Below are positions 56,312 to 64,000 of a stretch of 64,000 bases of DNA, in pieces. This stretch comes from Myxococcales bacterium. Its GTDB lineage: Bacteria; Myxococcota_A; Polyangia; Haliangiales; Haliangiaceae. Each line of letters starts with the position of its first letter. The first letter of the stretch is position 1. A program made the position numbers and the translations under genes. The notes under the pieces were generated by a model that worked only from the letters and a program-made list of their open reading frames with translations, was not told the origin of the DNA and did no database searches. The stretch is taken from positions 1-64,000 of the forward strand of contig JAEUJY010000059.1 of NCBI GenBank assembly GCA_016794525.1, in the 5' to 3' direction.

Positions 56312-56770
56312 TCACGCGTCGGCGTCGGGCGCCGGGGCGGGCCCGTCGACGTCGTCGCCCTCGGCGGGTGTCGCGGCGCGCACCGGCGGCGCGGCCGGCA
56401 CGTCGTCCCGCCCCGCCGCGACCGCCTTGGCGGCGTCTTCGCGCACCACCTCGGTGAGCCGCAGCGACATCTCGGCCGAGCGATCGTGGACGAAGCGCAG
56501 CTCGGGCGGGCGCCCGAGCGACAGCCGGCGCGCCAGCGGCCCGCGCAGGAACCCGGCCGCGGCCTTGAGCCCGTCGATGGCCTTCGCGGCCACCGCGTCG
56601 TCGGCGAAGATCGACACGTAGACCTTGGCCACCGAGAAGTCGGGGGTGCACTCGACGCGGGCCACGCCGACGACGCCGGCGGCGCTCACCCGCGGGTCCT
56701 TGACCTCGCGGGCGATCAAGGTGGCCAGCTCGTCACGCATGGCGTGCTCGACGCGATCTTTGCGGCTCAT
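56312..56770 (-). CDS. rbfA: Ribosome-binding factor A
   Basis: 152 residues from ATG 56770 (MSRKDRVEHAMRDELATLIA), overlapping the ylxP stop by 4 nt. Needed for late 30S maturation in cold. KH-like fold: REVKDPRVSAAGVVGVARVE, DFSVAKVYVSIFADDAVAAK, LKAAAGFLRGPLARRLSLGR and PPELRFVHDRSAEMSLRL. An Ala/Pro/Asp tail beyond 120 is lineage-specific. Position between infB and truB is the classical arrangement. Confidence 0.95.
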   Translation of the reverse strand: MSRKDRVEHAMRDELATLIAREVKDPRVSAAGVVGVARVECTPDFSVAKVYVSIFADDAVAAKAIDGLKAAAGFLRGPLARRLSLGRPPELRFVHDRSAEMSLRLTEVVREDAAKAVAAGRDDVPAAPPVRAATPAEGDDVDGPAPAPDADA

Positions 56771-57156
56771 GGCGTTGGGTCTTCCTCGCGCCACGCCGCC
56801 GGGATCCAGGCGGCGTCGGCGTCAGCGTCCTCGGGTTTACCGTATGGCTGCGCGGCTGCGAACCAATCTTCGCCGAATCCGAGCACCTCGTGCCGCACCG
56901 CCGTGACCTCGCCGCCCGCGGCCTGCGCGCACAGCCCGACCACGCGGCGCACCGCGGCGGTCGCGTCGTCGCGATCCTGCCCCACCACGGCGAAGCCCAG
57001 GTCGGCCCGCTGCCAGGTGTCGGCGCCGCCGACCTCGCGCAGCGTCACCCCCACCTCGGCCACGCGATCGCGCAGCCGTCGCAGCACCGCCCGCTTCTCC
57101 TTCAGCGAGTGGCTCTGCACCACCCGCAACGTCAAGCGACAGACCCCGACGAACAT
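56767..57156 (-). CDS. YlxP/DUF503 family protein
   Basis: 129 residues from ATG 57156, 10 nt after infB. MFVGVCRLTLRVVQSHSLKE, KRAVLRRLRDRVAEVGVTLR, QRADLGFAVVGQDRDDATAA match the DUF503 (YlxP) family, a small alpha/beta protein found between infB and rbfA in many bacteria. Longer than usual by a C-terminal Asp/Ala extension (GKPEDADADAAWIPAAW). Function in the family is unknown, possibly linked to ribosome assembly. Confidence 0.9.
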   Translation of the reverse strand: MFVGVCRLTLRVVQSHSLKEKRAVLRRLRDRVAEVGVTLREVGGADTWQRADLGFAVVGQDRDDATAAVRRVVGLCAQAAGGEVTAVRHEVLGFGEDWFAAAQPYGKPEDADADAAWIPAAWREEDPTP

Positions 57157-57166
57157 CAGCGGTTCG

Positions 57167-60139
<2,973 letters not shown>

Positions 60140-60538
60140 CTAGGCTCCGTGGGCTCCGTGACGAGTGCGACCGGTGGGATCGGTCTCGGGTGACGAACTG
60201 GCTGGGGGGAGTGACGTGGGCGGGAGGTGAGGAGCGCGTTCTACTGCGTTCGCGCCCCCTTTGCTAGCCGCTGCGACCCCCGCGATCGCATCGAGCTCCG
60301 CCCGCGACACGCCCCGCTTGAGGGATCGCGCCAGCCCGCCCTTCCCGGCCGCCCGCAGGCAGTCGGGCTGGGCGTGGACGTAGACCCCGCGGCCCGGGGC
60401 TCGCCGCCGCGGATCCGGCACCACGCGCTCGTCGACCACCGCCAGCCGCAGGAGCTGATCCTGGGGCGCGACCTGCCGACAGCCGACGCAGGTGCGCATC
60501 GGGACGGCAGGGGGGGTGATGGAGGAGGTGGCGATCAT
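60140..60538 (-). CDS. YlxR/DUF448 RNA-binding protein
   Basis: 132 residues from ATG 60538; ATG 60499 ([10 protein letters not shown]) is also plausible as the family begins there. Core [40 protein letters not shown] and [14 protein letters not shown] fits YlxR, the small nucleoid/RNA-associated protein encoded between nusA and infB. The stop codon abuts the infB start (60140/60139). A C-terminal extension ([19 protein letters not shown]-like) is disordered. Confidence 0.9.
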   Translation of the reverse strand: MIATSSITPPAVPMRTCVGCRQVAPQDQLLRLAVVDERVVPDPRRRAPGRGVYVHAQPDCLRAAGKGGLARSLKRGVSRAELDAIAGVAAASKGGANAVERAPHLPPTSLPPASSSPETDPTGRTRHGAHGA

Positions 60539-60567
60539 TCGGCGGTGAGGTCCGTTCGTTGGCGCAA

Positions 60568-62136
<1,569 letters not shown>

Positions 62137-62162
62137 GGCGGAATCTCCGTCGGAACGCGGGG

Positions 62163-62831
62163 CTAGTGACGAGGGGACTTGCCGGCATGCTTGCCGGCCC
62201 CGGGCTTGGTGGGTTTGCCGGGCTTGCCGGCGGGAGCATCGGCGGTGCGGACCTGGCCGCGCCCGCCCTTCATGACGACGTCCCAGTCGGGGACGATCTT
62301 GGCGACGTCGACGTCGGCGATCGGGAACCGCCACAGCTGGCCGTCGACCAGGATCCGCGCCTGCGCGGTGGCCGGGTCCTCGGCGCCGTCGACGCCGTCG
62401 AGGACGCCGCGGAAGTTCTTGCGCTCGCTGCCCTGCGGGGTGGGCACGCCGCGCTCGAGCGTGACCTTGACCTCGGCGCCGACGAAGCGCTGGAAGTGGG
62501 GCACGGTGACCAGCGGCCGGTCGATGCCGGGCGAGCTGACCTCGAGGCTGTAGGCCTGGGGGATGGGATCGGCGACGTCGAGCGTGGCCGACAGCTCGCG
62601 CGACATGCGCTCGCAGTCGTCGAGATCGACGAGATCGGGCGCGAAGCCGTCGGGGCCGGGCACCGCGTCGGCGGGCGCGTCGGCGACGTCGATGAACACC
62701 CGCAACACCCAGCCGCCTTGCTCGAGGGTGAACCGCACGTCGACCAGCTCGTAGCCGGCGTGCGCGCACACCGGCTCGGCGAGCTGCCATACGCGCTGGC
62801 GTAGGGCCTGGGGACTGGGATGGTTCGACAT
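62163..62831 (-). CDS. rimP: Ribosome maturation factor RimP
   Basis: 222 residues from ATG 62831; the frame is open further upstream but that would run through the terminator hairpin in the leader. Assists 30S assembly. N-terminal [60 protein letters not shown] and [14 protein letters not shown] are diagnostic. A Lys/Pro/Gly-rich basic tail ([20 protein letters not shown]) extends past the usual end. No clear ribosome-binding site precedes the ATG. First gene of the nusA-infB operon. Confidence 0.96.
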   Translation of the reverse strand: MSNHPSPQALRQRVWQLAEPVCAHAGYELVDVRFTLEQGGWVLRVFIDVADAPADAVPGPDGFAPDLVDLDDCERMSRELSATLDVADPIPQAYSLEVSSPGIDRPLVTVPHFQRFVGAEVKVTLERGVPTPQGSERKNFRGVLDGVDGAEDPATAQARILVDGQLWRFPIADVDVAKIVPDWDVVMKGGRGQVRTADAPAGKPGKPTKPGAGKHAGKSPRH

Positions 62832-62855
62832 GCGGCGTCGGAGGTGCTGGAGGCG

Positions 62856-62881
62856 AAAAAAAAGGTGGGCCGATGCCCACC
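62856..62881 (-). terminator. Intrinsic terminator in the rimP-nusA-infB leader
   Basis: On the minus strand GGTGGGC-ATCG-GCCCACC (perfect 7-bp stem, 62881-62864) is followed directly by eight Ts (62863-62856), then rimP starts 24 nt later. It is the most canonical terminator in the window, and its position ahead of the first gene suggests attenuation of the operon rather than gene-end termination. Confidence 0.75.
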
Positions 62882-62904
62882 TCACGGAAACGCGAAGTGG
62901 CAGA

Positions 62905-62933
62905 CGGATACCACCCCACCAAGAAACCCGCAA
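62905..62933 (-). promoter_or_regulatory. Candidate rimP operon promoter TTGCGG-N17-TATCCG
   Basis: Minus-strand -35 TTGCGG (62933-62928) and -10 TATCCG (62910-62905), 17 nt apart, half matches each. Initiation here would give a leader of about 70 nt carrying the terminator hairpin before rimP. Confidence 0.4.
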
Positions 62934-62972
62934 GTGGCTTGTGGCCGGGGGAACACCCGGTTAGGACAGGCC

Positions 62973-63839
62973 ATGGGTTCCGCTCCGGTCACGATCGCCG
63001 CCGTGCAGATGTGCTCGACCGACGATCTCGCTGCCAACCTCGCGACCTGCAAGCGCCTGGCGGCGCAGGCCGCGGCGGCGGGCGCCAAGATCATCGTGCT
63101 GCCCGAGTGCTTCGCGTTCCTGGGCAGCCGCGAGGGCGACAAGATGGCGATCGCCGAGACCATCGACGACGCCCACCCCGGCCCGATCGTCGAGACGCTG
63201 CAGGCGATCGCCACCGAGCACCGGGCGGTGGTCATCGGCGGCGGCCTGCCCGAGCGGGTGCCGGGCGACGACCAGCGCGCCTATAACACGGCGCTGGTGG
63301 TCGGCCCCGGGGGCGAGCTGGCGGCCCGCTACCGCAAGATCCACCTGTTCGACGTGGACATCCCCGGCGGCGCGACGCTGCGCGAGTCCGACGCGACCGC
63401 GCCCGGCGACGCCGGCCTGGTGGTCCGCACCCACGGCGTCTCGCTGGGGATCACCATCTGTTACGACGTGCGGTTCCCCGAGCTGTACCGCCGGCTGTGG
63501 CACGCCGGGGCCGACGTGCTGCTGGTGCCGGCGGCGTTCACCGCCCACACCGGCGCGGCCCACTGGCACCTGCTGTTGCGCACCCGCGCCATCGAGAACC
63601 AGGCCTACGTGGTGGCGGCGGCCCAGGGCGGCCGGCACAACGCGAAGCGCGAGTCGTACGGCCACGCGCTGGTCGCCGATCCGTGGGGGACGATCGTCGG
63701 CGAGCAGGCCGAGGGTGAGGGCGTCGTGATCGCGACGATCGATCCGGCCGAGATCGCGCGGGTGCGCCGCAACATGCCGTGCGCGATGCACGCGGTCACC
63801 TACGATCGCCCGCTCGACGTGGCCATCGCCAGCGCCTAG
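62973..63839 (+). CDS. Carbon-nitrogen hydrolase (Nit1/Nit2 nitrilase-family amidase)
   Basis: 288 residues from ATG 62973. Catalytic triad Glu in [19 protein letters not shown], Lys in [16 protein letters not shown] and Cys in [18 protein letters not shown]. The form fits the Nit1/Nit2 branch: omega-amidase acting on 2-oxoglutaramate or repair enzyme removing deaminated glutathione. Further marks [20 protein letters not shown] and [15 protein letters not shown]. Cytoplasmic. Divergent from the rimP operon, with 141 nt between the starts, followed at its 3' end by a long hairpin. Confidence 0.95.
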   Translation: MGSAPVTIAAVQMCSTDDLAANLATCKRLAAQAAAAGAKIIVLPECFAFLGSREGDKMAIAETIDDAHPGPIVETLQAIATEHRAVVIGGGLPERVPGDDQRAYNTALVVGPGGELAARYRKIHLFDVDIPGGATLRESDATAPGDAGLVVRTHGVSLGITICYDVRFPELYRRLWHAGADVLLVPAAFTAHTGAAHWHLLLRTRAIENQAYVVAAAQGGRHNAKRESYGHALVADPWGTIVGEQAEGEGVVIATIDPAEIARVRRNMPCAMHAVTYDRPLDVAIASA

Positions 63840-63879
63840 CAGTCGACCTCGAACGCCTACGGCGTTTGAGGTCGAACTG
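63840..63879 (+). terminator. Long hairpin after the nitrilase-family gene
   Basis: Arms of 18-19 nt (63840-63857 and 63861-63879) pair with one bulge and one wobble around a C(UACG)G tetraloop of the stable UNCG class. Starts one base after the stop codon TAG 63837-63839. No U-tract. Confidence 0.6.
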
Positions 63880-63883
63880 CCCC

Positions 63884-64000
63884 GTGCCCGTGCCCGTGCC
63901 CGTGCCCGTGCCCGCTCTCCCTTCTCCCGTTCCCGCTCTCCCTCTCTTCCCGCTCTCCCGCTCTCCCTCTCCTCCCGCTCTCCCGCTCTCCCTCTCCCGT
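63884..64000. repeat. GTGCCC hexamer run followed by a polypyrimidine CCCGCTCT tract
   Basis: Five GTGCCC units (63884-63913) are followed by a tract of only C and T plus scattered G (motifs CTCTCC, CCCGCTCT) running to the window edge. It continues beyond the window, so length is unknown. No gene. Confidence 0.9.

Noticed and set aside
62163-62933. Longer RimP starting at 62933
   Set aside because: It would translate through the U8 terminator hairpin and the added residues do not resemble RimP.

Overview
The window is very GC-rich (third codon positions almost always G or C) and reads as chromosomal DNA of a myxobacterium-like organism (Myxococcota, perhaps Haliangiales/Kofleriaceae). The lineage is inferred from the Ser/Thr-kinase-type C-terminal tail at the left edge, many D/G/P-rich lipoproteins, c-type heme lipoproteins, a giant DUF4157 (eCIS-core) protein, VWA/FHA proteins and the archaeal/eukaryal-type prolyl-tRNA synthetase. 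I see no rRNA, tRNA, CRISPR array, insertion sequence or prophage. Genes are packed tightly on both strands, often with 1-8 bp stop/start overlaps.

Layout. 0-8.7 kb: end of a probable kinase, a PEGA-like secreted protein, proS, two tandem paralogous membrane proteins, a TonB-like protein and several exported or zinc-ribbon proteins. 8.8-10.85 kb: sucCD (TCA cycle). 10.85-17.6 kb: one 2262-residue protein with two DUF4157 metalloprotease-like domains and a His-rich C-terminal domain. 17.7-26.9 kb: holA, small membrane and secreted proteins, a DUF1963 pair, an Fe-S RNA methyltransferase overlapping a SAM hydrolase (DUF62), a ribosome hibernation factor, asd, and a membrane protein antisense-overlapping a Crp/Fnr regulator. 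26.9-38.9 kb: lipoproteins, an LVIVD-repeat protein, Smr-dacB, a patatin, a beta-barrel, a coiled-coil membrane protein with the best sigma70-like promoter in the window, and an isoaspartyl peptidase / SUMF1-fold / WD40-like cluster. 39-45 kb: a DUF1287 protein, then a VWA-FHA protein, an amidase-M23-EF-hand protein and a 63-residue Tat-like peptide. 45-53.3 kb: a divergent PRPP synthetase, methyltransferase, cytochrome c'-like lipoprotein, Rnk, diheme lipoprotein, a free-standing LeuA regulatory domain, an Fe-S uracil-DNA glycosylase and an argE-like/argA pair. 53.4-53.8 kb: a 52-bp-period array of CCCACGTGGG palindromes. 53.9-62.8 kb (minus strand): rimP-nusA-ylxR-infB-ylxP-rbfA-[diheme lipoprotein]-truB-rpsO. 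63-64 kb: a nitrilase-family hydrolase and simple repeats.

The main points for a second look are the dual-DUF4157 giant, the CACGTG array spaced at about five helical turns, an intrinsic terminator in the rimP-nusA-infB leader, a recurring 3'-UTR hairpin family with CGN loops, the PRPP synthetase lacking its flexible-loop Lys/Arg, and the VWA-FHA / peptidoglycan hydrolase / Tat-peptide operon.
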